DNA of 64,000 nucleotides from assembly GCF_003688995.1 (NCBI RefSeq), contig NZ_PENI01000010.1, positions 186,001 to 250,000 of the forward strand, read 5' to 3'. Positions 40,600-49,320 of the stretch are shown piece by piece; positions within the stretch are counted from its first letter, which is position 1; each line of letters opens with the position of its first letter. The position numbers were made by a program, and so were the translations under genes. The stretch comes from Streptomyces shenzhenensis. Its GTDB lineage: Bacteria > Actinomycetota > Actinomycetes > Streptomycetales > Streptomycetaceae. Below the pieces are notes generated by a model. That model had not been told where the DNA came from. It did not search any database and saw nothing but the letters and a program-made list of their open reading frames with translations.

Positions 40600-41628
40600 A
40601 TGAACGCCAAGCCCGACGTGCGGCTCCCCGCAGTTTCTGTGATCATGCCCGTCCTCGACGAGGAGCGGCATCTGCGCGGCGCCGTCCAAGCGATCCTCGC
40701 GCAGGAGTACGCCGGCGAGATGGAGGTCGTGATCGCCCTCGGTCCGTCCACGGACCGCACGGACGAGATCGCCGCCGAGCTGGTCCGCGACGACCCGCGC
40801 GTGCACACCGTCCCGAACCCGACCGGTCGCACGCCGGCCGCCCTCAACGCCGCGATCAAGGCCTCCCGCCATCCGATCGTGGTGCGCGTCGACGGGCACG
40901 GCATGCTCTCGCCGAACTACATCGCCACCGCCGTACGGCTCCTGGAGGAGACCGGCGCGCAGAACGTCGGCGGCATCATGCACGCCGAGGGCGAGAACGA
41001 CTGGGAGCGGGCCGTCGCCGCCGCGATGACCTCGAAGATCGGCGTCGGCAACGCCGCCTTCCACACCGGCGGCGAGGCCGGCCCGGCGGAGACCGTCTAC
41101 CTGGGCGTCTTCCGCCGCGAGGCGCTGGAGCAACAGGGCGGCTACAACGAGGAGTTCATCCGCGCCCAGGACTGGGAGCTGAACTTCCGCATCCGCGAGG
41201 CCGGCGGACAGATCTGGTTCTCGCCGGAGCTGAAGGTGTCGTACCGCCCCCGCCCGTCGGTGCGCGCCCTGGCCAAGCAGTACAAGGACTACGGCCGTTG
41301 GCGGCATGTCGTCGCCCGCTACCACGAGGGCTCCATCAACCTGCGCTACCTGGCCCCGCCGACGGCGGTGTGCGCGATGGCGGCGGGCATCGTGCTGGGC
41401 GCGGCCCTCACCCCGTGGGGCTTTGTGATCCCCGGCGGCTACCTGGCGGCGATCGTCGCCGGCTCGGTGCCCGCGGGCAAGGGCCTGCCGGCGGCGGCCC
41501 GTCTCCGTATCCCCGTGGCCCTCGCCACGATGCACATGTCCTGGGGCTGGGGCTTCCTGACCAGCCCGCGCTCCCTGGCCCGGCGGGTCATCGCCTCCCG
41601 CCGCCCGGCGGTGCCGAACTCCCCCTGA
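40600..41628 (+). CDS. GT2-family glycosyltransferase
   Basis: A 342-residue inverting glycosyltransferase with a GT-A domain: VSVIMPVLDEERHLRGAVQAILAQEY, the DGH metal region (VVRVDGHGMLSPNY), and AQDWELNFRIREAGG near the acceptor site. One or two hydrophobic segments follow (about 247-290), so it is membrane-associated. It resembles SucQ/ExoA-type transferases that build exopolysaccharide. It sits among LCP genes and probably helps make the polymer they attach. It ends 20 bp before a very strong hairpin. Confidence 0.88.
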   Translation: MNAKPDVRLPAVSVIMPVLDEERHLRGAVQAILAQEYAGEMEVVIALGPSTDRTDEIAAELVRDDPRVHTVPNPTGRTPAALNAAIKASRHPIVVRVDGHGMLSPNYIATAVRLLEETGAQNVGGIMHAEGENDWERAVAAAMTSKIGVGNAAFHTGGEAGPAETVYLGVFRREALEQQGGYNEEFIRAQDWELNFRIREAGGQIWFSPELKVSYRPRPSVRALAKQYKDYGRWRHVVARYHEGSINLRYLAPPTAVCAMAAGIVLGAALTPWGFVIPGGYLAAIVAGSVPAGKGLPAAARLRIPVALATMHMSWGWGFLTSPRSLARRVIASRRPAVPNSP

Positions 41629-41648
41629 ACCGCCGGGCATCGCCCGAA

Positions 41649-41690
41649 CGTGTGCGGGCCCCTCCCGAAGCCGGGAGGGGCCCGCACACG
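41649..41690. terminator. bidirectional terminator, 19-bp perfect stem
   Basis: CGTGTGCGGGCCCCTCCCG (41649-41667), loop AAGC, and its exact complement (41672-41690), between the convergent GT2 and LCP genes. It is the strongest hairpin in the window. Confidence 0.85.
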
Positions 41691-41715
41691 TGTGGAGAAG
41701 CAACCCGCGGCAGCG

Positions 41716-43362
41716 CTACCACCGGTAGGGCCGGTACACATCCATGCACTGGTCCTTGTCCGAGCCGTTGATGGCGTCGGAATTGCTCGGCAGGTCACCG
41801 GCCTTCGGCTTGGACTGCTTCGGATAGCCGGTGCCGACGCGCCAGTCGGCGCCCACGATGACCGTGACCCCCGACACATCGGTCGACTGCTTCACCGAAC
41901 TCGTGGGAATCCCCAGCGACTTGGCGACCGCCAGGGCATCGCCCTCCAGATCCGCGCTCGGATAGCGGACGACCGTCGCCTCCTCGGACAGCGTCGCCGA
42001 GGTGTCCTCCGTCGCCCTGGTGTAGCCCTGCTGCGCCAGCACCTGGCTGATCGCCTTCGCCCGGCCGGAGACCGGGGCCTCGGTGGCCGTCCTGGTGGCG
42101 TTCTGCACCAGCACGCCGAGCCGGTCGGCGGCGACCGAGGGCGTCCTGGCCGCCTCGGCCGTGGCGGTCGGCTTCTTCTTCTCCGTGTCCGCCGCGGCCT
42201 TGTCGTCGAACGGCACGTCGTCGCGGAGCATCTGCCACATCTTCTCGGCGTTGACGGGGTCCGGCACCACGTGGTTGGCGTTCTGCGGGTCCACGATGTT
42301 CGGCATCGTCGTCATGGTGATGCGGTTCGTCGGCACCGTCTTGAGCTGCATGCCCAGGTCGTACAGGTTCTTGACCGTGCCGATCTCCTCCGAGACCTTC
42401 AGGGACTTGGTGGCCGCCTCGGCGAGGCCCATCAGCCGGCCGGTGTCCGTGAAGACGTTCTGCCCCTTCAGCGTCCGGATCATCGAGTTCATGTACATGT
42501 GCTGGGCCCTGGCCCGCAGCAGGTCGCTGCCCCAGGCGTGCCGGGTGCGCAGCCACTGCAGCGCCTGCTCGCCCTTCACCTTCTTGGTGCCTGCCGTCAG
42601 CTTCAGGCCCGAGCCGCCGGGCACACCGGGCAGCGGGCGGTCCCACACGTTCTGGTTCACACAGACCTCGACCCCGCCGATGGCGTCCGCCATCTTCACC
42701 ACACCGGCGAAGTCGATCGTCATCCAGTGGTCGATGTAGACCCCGGTGAGGTTCTCCCAGGTGGCCAGCGTGCAGCCGGCCCCGCCGCGGGCCAGCGACG
42801 CGTTGATGATCGTGTTGGTCGCCCGGTACGTCGCACCGGTGCCCGGGTCCGCGCACTGCGGGATGTCGACCCGGGTGTCCCGCGGAATGCTCACCACGGC
42901 CGCGCTCTTGCGGTCCGCGGAGAGGTGGATGAGCATCTGCACGTCGGCGAGCGGCGGGTTGCCCCGGGTGTCCCTGCTGCCGCCGAGCTTCACGTTCTCG
43001 TCGGAGTTACGGCTGTCGGAGCCGAGCAGCAGGATGTTCATCGGCGTCTGCCCCGCCGCGTTCGGCTGGGTCCGCTGCGCCTTGGAGTCGCCGTTGCTGC
43101 GCTGGCCCTTCTGGATATTGCCGTTGAGGTGCTGGTAGTAGAGGTAGCCGGCGCCCGCCGTCCCGAGTATCAGCACCGAGAGCACCGTCGCCGACCAGCG
43201 CAGCGCACGCCGTCCGCGGCCCCGGTTCCCACCGCTCGGGCCGCCCCCGCGCCGCCCGCCGCCGTGCCCGCCGCGTCCGTCGGACGCGCCTGGTTCCCGC
43301 GATGCGAGCGACATCGTGTCGTCGACCGCGGGAGCCTCCCCCCGCACACCGCTCTGCGCCAA
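41716..43362 (-). CDS. LCP-family phosphotransferase with LytR_C domain, 3
   Basis: A 548-residue LCP protein: Gly/Arg-rich cytoplasmic leader, membrane span about 54-75, LCP domain (MNILLLGSDSRN, MLIHLSADRKSAAVVSIPRDTRVDIP, VYIDHWMTIDFAGVVKMADAIGGVEVC, ALQWLRTRHAWGSDL), and a LytR_C domain (about 415-505, LGVLVQNATRTAT ... VLAQQGYTRATED). A short C-terminal tail ends DQCMDVYRPYRW. It resembles LCP4 more than LCP2, suggesting a local duplication. A hairpin at 43395-43432 separates it from LCP4. Confidence 0.92.
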   Translation of the reverse strand: MAQSGVRGEAPAVDDTMSLASREPGASDGRGGHGGGRRGGGPSGGNRGRGRRALRWSATVLSVLILGTAGAGYLYYQHLNGNIQKGQRSNGDSKAQRTQPNAAGQTPMNILLLGSDSRNSDENVKLGGSRDTRGNPPLADVQMLIHLSADRKSAAVVSIPRDTRVDIPQCADPGTGATYRATNTIINASLARGGAGCTLATWENLTGVYIDHWMTIDFAGVVKMADAIGGVEVCVNQNVWDRPLPGVPGGSGLKLTAGTKKVKGEQALQWLRTRHAWGSDLLRARAQHMYMNSMIRTLKGQNVFTDTGRLMGLAEAATKSLKVSEEIGTVKNLYDLGMQLKTVPTNRITMTTMPNIVDPQNANHVVPDPVNAEKMWQMLRDDVPFDDKAAADTEKKKPTATAEAARTPSVAADRLGVLVQNATRTATEAPVSGRAKAISQVLAQQGYTRATEDTSATLSEEATVVRYPSADLEGDALAVAKSLGIPTSSVKQSTDVSGVTVIVGADWRVGTGYPKQSKPKAGDLPSNSDAINGSDKDQCMDVYRPYRW

Positions 43363-43394
43363 ATCCCTGCCCTCCCCACCCTGCGCCCTGCAAC

Positions 43395-43432
43395 GGGCCC
43401 GTCCCGCGTCGGGTTAGACGCGCGACGGGCCC
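43395..43432 (-). terminator. terminator between LCP4 and LCP3
   Basis: GGGCCCGTCCCGCGTC (43395-43410) and GACGCGCGACGGGCCC (43417-43432) pair with one mismatch around a 6-nt loop, just beyond the LCP4 stop. Confidence 0.7.
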
Positions 43433-43442
43433 GATGGGTTAC

Positions 43443-45218
43443 CTACGAGGCGCACTTCACCTTGTCTGCCGTGGACTTGTCCACTTCCGGCGCCTTTGTC
43501 GGAGCGGTGAGGGATACGCCCGCACCCTTGAAGTCCTTGCCCAGGGTCAGTGTCATCGCCGGCAGCCCCTGGGAGTTGGTCACGCTCTCGCCCGGCTTCA
43601 TCGCGGAACCGGACAACCCCATGATGGCGGCCAGCCTACGGGCCTGTGCCGCCTGGTCCGGCGCGTACTCCAGGGTGGTCTTGCTCAGCTCCGCGGGGGC
43701 GTTGCCCGCGTTCTCCGACTTGAGTACGCCCTCGTCGTTCTGCAGCCACTGCAGGGTCTCCTGCGCACTGCCGGCCGGGGCGCCGCCGTTGAGGATCCGC
43801 ACCCGGACCTCGGACGCCTCGGCCTTGGTGCCCTTGAGCCGGGCTGCCTGCGCGTCCTTCTGCGCCTTCTGCTTCTTCTTCACCTCGGTGAAGGAGACAT
43901 CGTTCTTGATCGCGTCGAAGACCGCGGGGCCCGCGTTCTCGTCGACGATGACCGTCTTGCGGACTACGCCGTCTGCCGGGTTGTCGCGTACGGGGACGGT
44001 CATGAAGCTGATGTTCTTCGTCGGCACCTTCTTCAGCTCAAGCGCCACGTCCTTCAGCGTGCTGACCTTGCCGATCCCGGTGTCCACGGTCAGCGCCTTG
44101 GTGGCGGCCTCGGCCAGCGACACCAGCTTGGTCGGGCTGGTCAGGGTGTCGCTCGAGGCCATCTTGCGCATCAGCGATCCCAGGAACTGCTGCTGCACCT
44201 TGATGCGGTCCAGGTCGCCCTGGTTGCCCCAGGCATGCCGGGTACGGACGAACGCCAGCGCCTGCTCGCCCTCGACCGTGGACTCGCCCGCGGGCAGTTT
44301 CAGGTGCGACTTCGGGTCGTCCACCGCCTGTTCCACGCACACGTCGACCCCGCCGACGGCCGACGTCAGCGTCTTCACCGCGTTGAAGTCGGCCATCATG
44401 AAGTGGTCGACCGGGATGCCGGTGACCGTCTCCACCGTGCGCATGGTGCAGCCCGGGTCACGGCCGTCCTGGCCCAGGCTGGTGTTGAAGCGGGCGCTGG
44501 TCGTACCCGGGACGACCTTCTCGCTGCCGTCCTCCTGCTTCGTCGGGCAGTCCGGGACGTCCACGACCAGGTCGCGCGGGATGCTGAGCGCCGTGGCGTT
44601 CGTCCGGTCCTTCGACACATGCAGCAGGACGTTGGTGTCGGCGTGTCCGACGCTGCCGCTGTCGCCGTAGCCCTCGTTGCCCGCGCCGGTGCGCTTGTCG
44701 GTGCCGATGATCAGGATGTTGAAGGCCTCGTTCTTGCTGAAGCCCTGTTTGCCCGCGCTGCCCACATCCGTCGTGGTGACGTTGCCCTCAAGGTGCTTGA
44801 GGTAGAAGTAGGCGGCGGCGCCGGTGGCGACCAGCACGAACGCCATGGTGCCGCCGGTCCACATCAGGACCTTCTTCGCCTTCGGCTTCTTCTTGGCCGG
44901 GCGGCGGCTGCGCCGGCCGGCCGGCGGTTCGGGCTCCGCCCGCCGCCTGCGCTGCGGCGGAACCTCCCGGCCGGGCGTCCGGGCTGTCTCCCGGTCCGTC
45001 TCCCGGCCCGGTGTTCTGCCCTGCTGCCGCTCCGGCGTCGCCGTCCGGTCCCGGGGCGTGCGGCCGGATCGCTGGGAATCGGATCTGCGCGGTCCGGGCA
45101 CCGACGACTGCGGTGCGGAAGGATTCAGTCGCAGTTCGTATTCGCCGGTGTTCGGATTGAGCACCCACTGGTCTGCGGGATCGATGTTGTCCGCCCGCCC
45201 ACGGCCTTGCGCGTCCAC
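43443..45218 (-). CDS. LCP-family phosphotransferase with LytR_C domain, 4
   Basis: A 591-residue LCP protein. The long cytoplasmic leader opens MDAQGRGRADNIDPADQWVLNPNTGEYEL and becomes Arg/Pro-rich; membrane span about 115-140; LCP domain (FNILIIGTDKRTG, NVLLHVSKDRTNATALSIPRDLVVDVP, VDHFMMADFNAVKTLTSAVGGVDVC, ALAFVRTRHAWG); a Lys-rich linker; LytR_C (VRVRILNGGAPAGSAQETLQWL). I chose the GTG at 45218, where the conserved leader starts and GGAGGA lies upstream; the frame extends to an ATG at 45320 with unlike-protein sequence. Confidence 0.88.
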   Translation of the reverse strand: MDAQGRGRADNIDPADQWVLNPNTGEYELRLNPSAPQSSVPGPRRSDSQRSGRTPRDRTATPERQQGRTPGRETDRETARTPGREVPPQRRRRAEPEPPAGRRSRRPAKKKPKAKKVLMWTGGTMAFVLVATGAAAYFYLKHLEGNVTTTDVGSAGKQGFSKNEAFNILIIGTDKRTGAGNEGYGDSGSVGHADTNVLLHVSKDRTNATALSIPRDLVVDVPDCPTKQEDGSEKVVPGTTSARFNTSLGQDGRDPGCTMRTVETVTGIPVDHFMMADFNAVKTLTSAVGGVDVCVEQAVDDPKSHLKLPAGESTVEGEQALAFVRTRHAWGNQGDLDRIKVQQQFLGSLMRKMASSDTLTSPTKLVSLAEAATKALTVDTGIGKVSTLKDVALELKKVPTKNISFMTVPVRDNPADGVVRKTVIVDENAGPAVFDAIKNDVSFTEVKKKQKAQKDAQAARLKGTKAEASEVRVRILNGGAPAGSAQETLQWLQNDEGVLKSENAGNAPAELSKTTLEYAPDQAAQARRLAAIMGLSGSAMKPGESVTNSQGLPAMTLTLGKDFKGAGVSLTAPTKAPEVDKSTADKVKCAS

Positions 45219-45449
45219 GGTTGTCCGAATCCTCCGTCGGGGCCACGCGGCGCCCACCCCCTCAAGGCGCTCGGGTCTCGGTTCAAACAGTGCACGGCCC
45301 CAGGACGGACCTCGTGGCATGGTGCACCGGAGCGCTCACACTATCCGGCAAGTTCGGCGTCAAGCGACGGCGTGACAAATTCCACGTCCCTACAACCGGG
45401 CAATCCGCCTCATATTTCTGGACAGAAGTCGGTTCCCTTGGTGCGCGCT

Positions 45450-46643
45450 TTACCTACAGGGGTCCTCGGTGGCGGTGTTCCCGGGGAAGACCGGGGTTGG
45501 GGAGGGGGCGTTCTCGCCAGCTGAATTGCCACTTTTTGTCGCTGAATCCGATGGAATCCGCCGGGTGACCGTCACCGGCTCGTCGGACCGCATGTGTGCG
45601 AACAGTTTTCCGGCCTCGGGTTCCACGAGTTGGTCGCGGTTGGTGTCGGAGGGGTACGACTCCCGCGGAACGGTCAGGAACTGCACATGCTCGGTGGGCA
45701 TATTCCGGAGCTCACGCATCAGTTGGTACAAACCGCCCAGACTGGCCATGCCGGGATCGGTGGTGAGCGCCGAAGTGGCCGCGTCCAGCAGCGGATACAG
45801 CTTCAGGGGGTTGAGCAGGACATCATCGCTCCGCATCTTGGTGACGAACGCGCCCAGGAACTGCTGCTGCCGCTCCATGCGTTCGGTGTCACTGCCGTCG
45901 CCCAGCGACTTGCGGACCCGCACATAGCCGAGCGCCTGCTCGCCGTCGAGTGTGACCCGGCCCGCGGGCAGCTTCAGCCCGGCGGCCCTGTCGTCGACGG
46001 GCTCCCGCAGACACGCGTCCACCCCGTCGACGGCGTCCACCATCTCCTTGAACCCGCTGAAGTCGATGACGGCGAAGTGGTCGATCCGGATGTCGGTCAG
46101 CTTCTCGACGGTCCGCACCGCACAGGCCGAACCGCCCGTCTCGAAGGCGTGGTTGAGCATCGCGAGGGCCGGCAGGCTGTGCCCGCCGTCCGGGCGCAGA
46201 CAGCTCGGCACGTCGACCATCAGGTCCCGGGGGAGGGACACGGCGGTGGCGCTGCGCCGGTCCGCGCCCAGGTGCAGCAGGATCATGGTGTCGGACCGCT
46301 CGGTCCCGGTGTCCCGCCCGTACGCCCCGTTGCCGTCCCCCGAGCGTCTGTCGGAGCCGATGAGCAGAATGTTCTGCGCGCCGGGCACCAGCGCCGTGGG
46401 CCGCTCGCGCTCATGGCGCGCCAGTTCGGCGGCGGCCGCCTCGTCCGCCGTGATATTGCCGTCGAGCCTCGTGTACACGGCCCACCCGCCCCCCGTGCCC
46501 AGCAGGACCAGCGCCGCCAGCGCCAGGGCCGCCCCTGTCGCCCACCGCCGTCGGCGCCGGCGCATCAGCCCCGCTCGGGTGGCGGAGGCGCCCGCGTCAG
46601 GACCGGGGCCGCTCCCGGGGGGTGTACCTGCGGTGTCGGTCAC
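45450..46643 (-). CDS. LCP-family phosphotransferase 5
   Basis: A 397-residue LCP protein without LytR_C. An N-terminal Gly/Pro/Arg leader, membrane span about 35-57, and the LCP domain: NILLIGSDRRSGDGNG, DTMILLHLGADRRSATAVSLPRDLMVDVP, IRIDHFAVIDFSGFKEMVDAVDGVDAC and ALGYVRVRKSLGDGSDTERM. Where the other four proteins have the RTRHA motif this one has RVRKS, an unusual change near the active-site arginines. The C-terminus is a Ser/Thr/Pro tail ending EDPCR. Confidence 0.9.
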   Translation of the reverse strand: MTDTAGTPPGSGPGPDAGASATRAGLMRRRRRRWATGAALALAALVLLGTGGGWAVYTRLDGNITADEAAAAELARHERERPTALVPGAQNILLIGSDRRSGDGNGAYGRDTGTERSDTMILLHLGADRRSATAVSLPRDLMVDVPSCLRPDGGHSLPALAMLNHAFETGGSACAVRTVEKLTDIRIDHFAVIDFSGFKEMVDAVDGVDACLREPVDDRAAGLKLPAGRVTLDGEQALGYVRVRKSLGDGSDTERMERQQQFLGAFVTKMRSDDVLLNPLKLYPLLDAATSALTTDPGMASLGGLYQLMRELRNMPTEHVQFLTVPRESYPSDTNRDQLVEPEAGKLFAHMRSDEPVTVTRRIPSDSATKSGNSAGENAPSPTPVFPGNTATEDPCR

Positions 46644-46871
46644 GTCCGGTCCACCCCCTCATGGGTGTACGAGCGTGTCGTCCTCCTACGACGATGGCCC
46701 GGAGGGGTTCCGGAGGCGGTCCGCAATTACTCCGATCAGGTGAAATGTGGCGGGTTTTCGGGGGTGTGGGGGCCGCCCGGCGCGACAGGGTGCGCGACCT
46801 GTGCGGGTGACCGGCGGTAATGGGTCCGCGCCGGCCGGCGGGACCGCAGCCGCCGCGAGGGCACCGGCCCC

Positions 46872-47627
46872 TCAGTGGCGCGCGGCGGTCACCCGTTCGG
46901 CCTCCATGCGCTTGGCCAGGGCCTCCTCGTCCAGCCGTGCCAGGTGCCGGCACAGCACGACGGACCCGCCGACGGCCAGCGGCGCGTACAGGCCCGCGCT
47001 GAGCCCCTCCCAGGTGTCGTACGGCAGCCCGGACAGCAGCCGGGAGCCGGGCCCGGTCAGATCCAGCGCGGGCGCGTCGGCGCGGGCCCGCTCGACGACC
47101 TCGGCCCCCGTCAGCTCCGCCCCGGCCACGATCAGCGCCGGCTCCTCCGGATCCACCGGCGCGAAGGGCGCGAACCGGTCCCCCTGGCCCGGCACCTCCA
47201 CGGCGTAGTCGAGGAACCCGTCCGGCGGCTGCGGGAAACGCCCGCCCAGCGGCCGCAGCGCGAGCGCCACCCGCTCGCCGGAGCAGGCCCGCGCCGCCTC
47301 CAGCGTGTCCGGCCCGCTCACCACGACGTCGGCCGCGGCGGGATTCCCGGCCACGTCCGCGATCGCACCCACCGACGAACACGCCAGCAGCCACACCGCG
47401 GTCTGCCAGTGCGCGGGCAGCAGCAGCGCCACCCGGTCCCCGGGGCCGGCGGCCAGATCGCCCTGGAGCAGATTCGCGGTCTTGGCCACCCAATTGGCGA
47501 AGGTGGCCACGGACAGTTCGACGCGTTCGCCCGTGGCGTCGTCGTAGAAGGTCACCAGGGGGCGTCCGGGATCCGCGGCGAGCGCGGAACGCAGCAGGTC
47601 GGCAGGGGTGCGATCGGTGGCATTCAC
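46872..47627 (-). CDS. TIGR03089-family protein (truncated acyl-CoA-synthetase-like)
   Basis: A 251-residue protein resembling only the N-terminal part of AMP-forming acyl-CoA synthetases: PLVTFYDDATGERVELSVATFANWVAKTANLLQ and DRVALLLPAHWQTAVWLLACSSVGAIAD. It lacks the P-loop and C-terminal catalytic subdomain, so adenylation activity is unlikely. I know it as the actinobacterial TIGR03089 family of unknown function. The GTG of VNATDRTP is used although no strong ribosome site is visible. It is divergent from the amidase gene. Confidence 0.82.
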   Translation of the reverse strand: MNATDRTPADLLRSALAADPGRPLVTFYDDATGERVELSVATFANWVAKTANLLQGDLAAGPGDRVALLLPAHWQTAVWLLACSSVGAIADVAGNPAAADVVVSGPDTLEAARACSGERVALALRPLGGRFPQPPDGFLDYAVEVPGQGDRFAPFAPVDPEEPALIVAGAELTGAEVVERARADAPALDLTGPGSRLLSGLPYDTWEGLSAGLYAPLAVGGSVVLCRHLARLDEEALAKRMEAERVTAARH

Positions 47628-47732
47628 CCGCGCAAGGGTACGCCGCGGCGCCCCCGCGCACCGGCCGGCCGGGCCACCGGTTCGGCGGAACGGCAGCCGA
47701 CGGCCCGTCAGATCACCAATGGACAGATATGT

Positions 47733-49160
47733 ATGACTATGTTCAAGATCAGGGGCATGCGTGGATATCTTTCCTCCTCGATCGGTGCCCCTTCGGTCGG
47801 TCTCACGTGTGCGGCCGTACTCGCCCTCCCGCTGACCCTGCCCGCAGCCGCCGCGCCCGAGAGACCGGCGCCGACCGCGCACGGGGCCACGGACGACCGC
47901 CGTCCGGCCGGCGCCACCGTGCCCGGCAGCACCCAGTCGCTGCCCCTCGTCCCCCGCACCCGTGAACGCGTCTTCGGCGCCGTCCCCGAGCAGGGCGTGT
48001 ACCGCGAGGACGTACGCCACTTCTCGCTCGTCGGCGTGGTCTGGGACAACCCCGGCACCGCACTCCACGGCCAAGTCCAGGTCCGCACCCGCTCCGTCGC
48101 CACCGGCAAGTGGTCCGGCTGGCAGGACGTCGAGACGCACAACGCCGACCACGGGGCCGACCCGGACACCGCGGAGAGCACCTCGGGCCGGGTGCACGGC
48201 GCCACGGCCCCGCTGTGGGTGGGCGATTCGGACGCCGTCGAGGTACGGGTCCGGGCCGACACCGAACCGGCCGACGGCGACGGCCGCACCGGCGGCTCCC
48301 CGTCGCCCCTGCCCTCGGGGCTGCGTCTGGAACTGATCGACCCCGGTGCGGAGCCCCCGCCGCAGGGCTCACCGGCCGACGCCTCCCGCACCGGCGTCGG
48401 CCTGGACGACGCCGAGGCCGGGGCCTCCGCCGCCAACAACGATCTCGTCCCCCTCGGCGCCGCCGAGATCCCGACGCTGAGCAAGAAGGACACCGAGCGG
48501 GAAGCGCTCGCCCTGCGCGGCGCCGCACCGGCCGGGACGGAGCCCGGCGAGCCGTACGTCGGGCCGCGCCCGCGCATCGTCACGCGGCACGGCTGGGGAG
48601 CGGACGAGAAGCTGCGCGAACGGGGCTTCGCCTACACCAAGTCGGTCAAGGCGGCCTTCGTGCACCACACCGCCTCGGGCAACAACTACAAGTGCGCGCA
48701 GGCCCCGTCCGTCATCCGTGGTATCTACCGCTACCACGTCAAGAGCATGGGCTGGCGGGACATCGGCTACAACTTCCTCGTCGACAAGTGCGGAAACCTC
48801 TACGAGGGCCGCGCCGGCGGTGTGACCAAGGCCGTCATGGGCGCCCACACTCTCGGGTTCAACAGCAACAGCACGGGGATCGCGGTGATCGGCACGTTCA
48901 CCTCCGCCAAGCCGTCCTCCTCCGCGGTGACGGCCATCGCCAAGCTGACGGCGTGGAAGCTCGGGCTCTTCGGCGCCGACCCGAAGGGCAAGACGCACCT
49001 GAAGTCCGGGGGTGGGAATCTGTACCCCAAGGGGAAGAACGTACAACTGAACGTGATCTCCGGTCACCGGGACGGATACGCCACGGAATGTCCGGGCAAG
49101 CAGCTGTACTCCAAGCTCGGCTCGGTCCGTTCCGCCGCGGCCCGCTACCAGGGGCGCTGA
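47733..49160 (+). CDS. secreted PGRP-type N-acetylmuramoyl-L-alanine amidase
   Basis: A 475-residue exported amidase. A signal peptide (about 1-40, ending PAAAAPE) is followed by a region with a WSGWQDVE motif typical of streptomycete secreted amidases. The peptidoglycan-recognition/amidase_2 domain runs from about 290: RHGWGADEKL, AFVHHTASGNNYKC, GWRDIGYNFLVDKCGNLYEGRAGG and SGHRDGYATECPG. The zinc ligands His, His and Cys and the Tyr are in place. The start is uncertain: ATGs at 47733 and 47757 both precede the signal peptide and neither has a good ribosome site. Confidence 0.92.
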   Translation: MTMFKIRGMRGYLSSSIGAPSVGLTCAAVLALPLTLPAAAAPERPAPTAHGATDDRRPAGATVPGSTQSLPLVPRTRERVFGAVPEQGVYREDVRHFSLVGVVWDNPGTALHGQVQVRTRSVATGKWSGWQDVETHNADHGADPDTAESTSGRVHGATAPLWVGDSDAVEVRVRADTEPADGDGRTGGSPSPLPSGLRLELIDPGAEPPPQGSPADASRTGVGLDDAEAGASAANNDLVPLGAAEIPTLSKKDTEREALALRGAAPAGTEPGEPYVGPRPRIVTRHGWGADEKLRERGFAYTKSVKAAFVHHTASGNNYKCAQAPSVIRGIYRYHVKSMGWRDIGYNFLVDKCGNLYEGRAGGVTKAVMGAHTLGFNSNSTGIAVIGTFTSAKPSSSAVTAIAKLTAWKLGLFGADPKGKTHLKSGGGNLYPKGKNVQLNVISGHRDGYATECPGKQLYSKLGSVRSAAARYQGR

Positions 49161-49320
49161 GGCCGGGGAGCGCGGTCACGCCGTCGGGGACGGCCGGGGG
49201 AATCCGCACGCGGAGATCGCGTGACTCCGCGCGACCGTCGAGGGCGGTACCGCACGGTCTGCATACACTGGCCGGCCGGAACACCGTTCGGCCGGTCCCG
49301 GCAGGAAGCGGAGACGACAG

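Noticed and set aside
46875..47732. N-terminal extension of the amidase by ~286 residues
   Set aside because: It would overlap the TIGR03089 gene antisense. The residues are Gly/Arg-rich and the signal peptide begins only after 47733.
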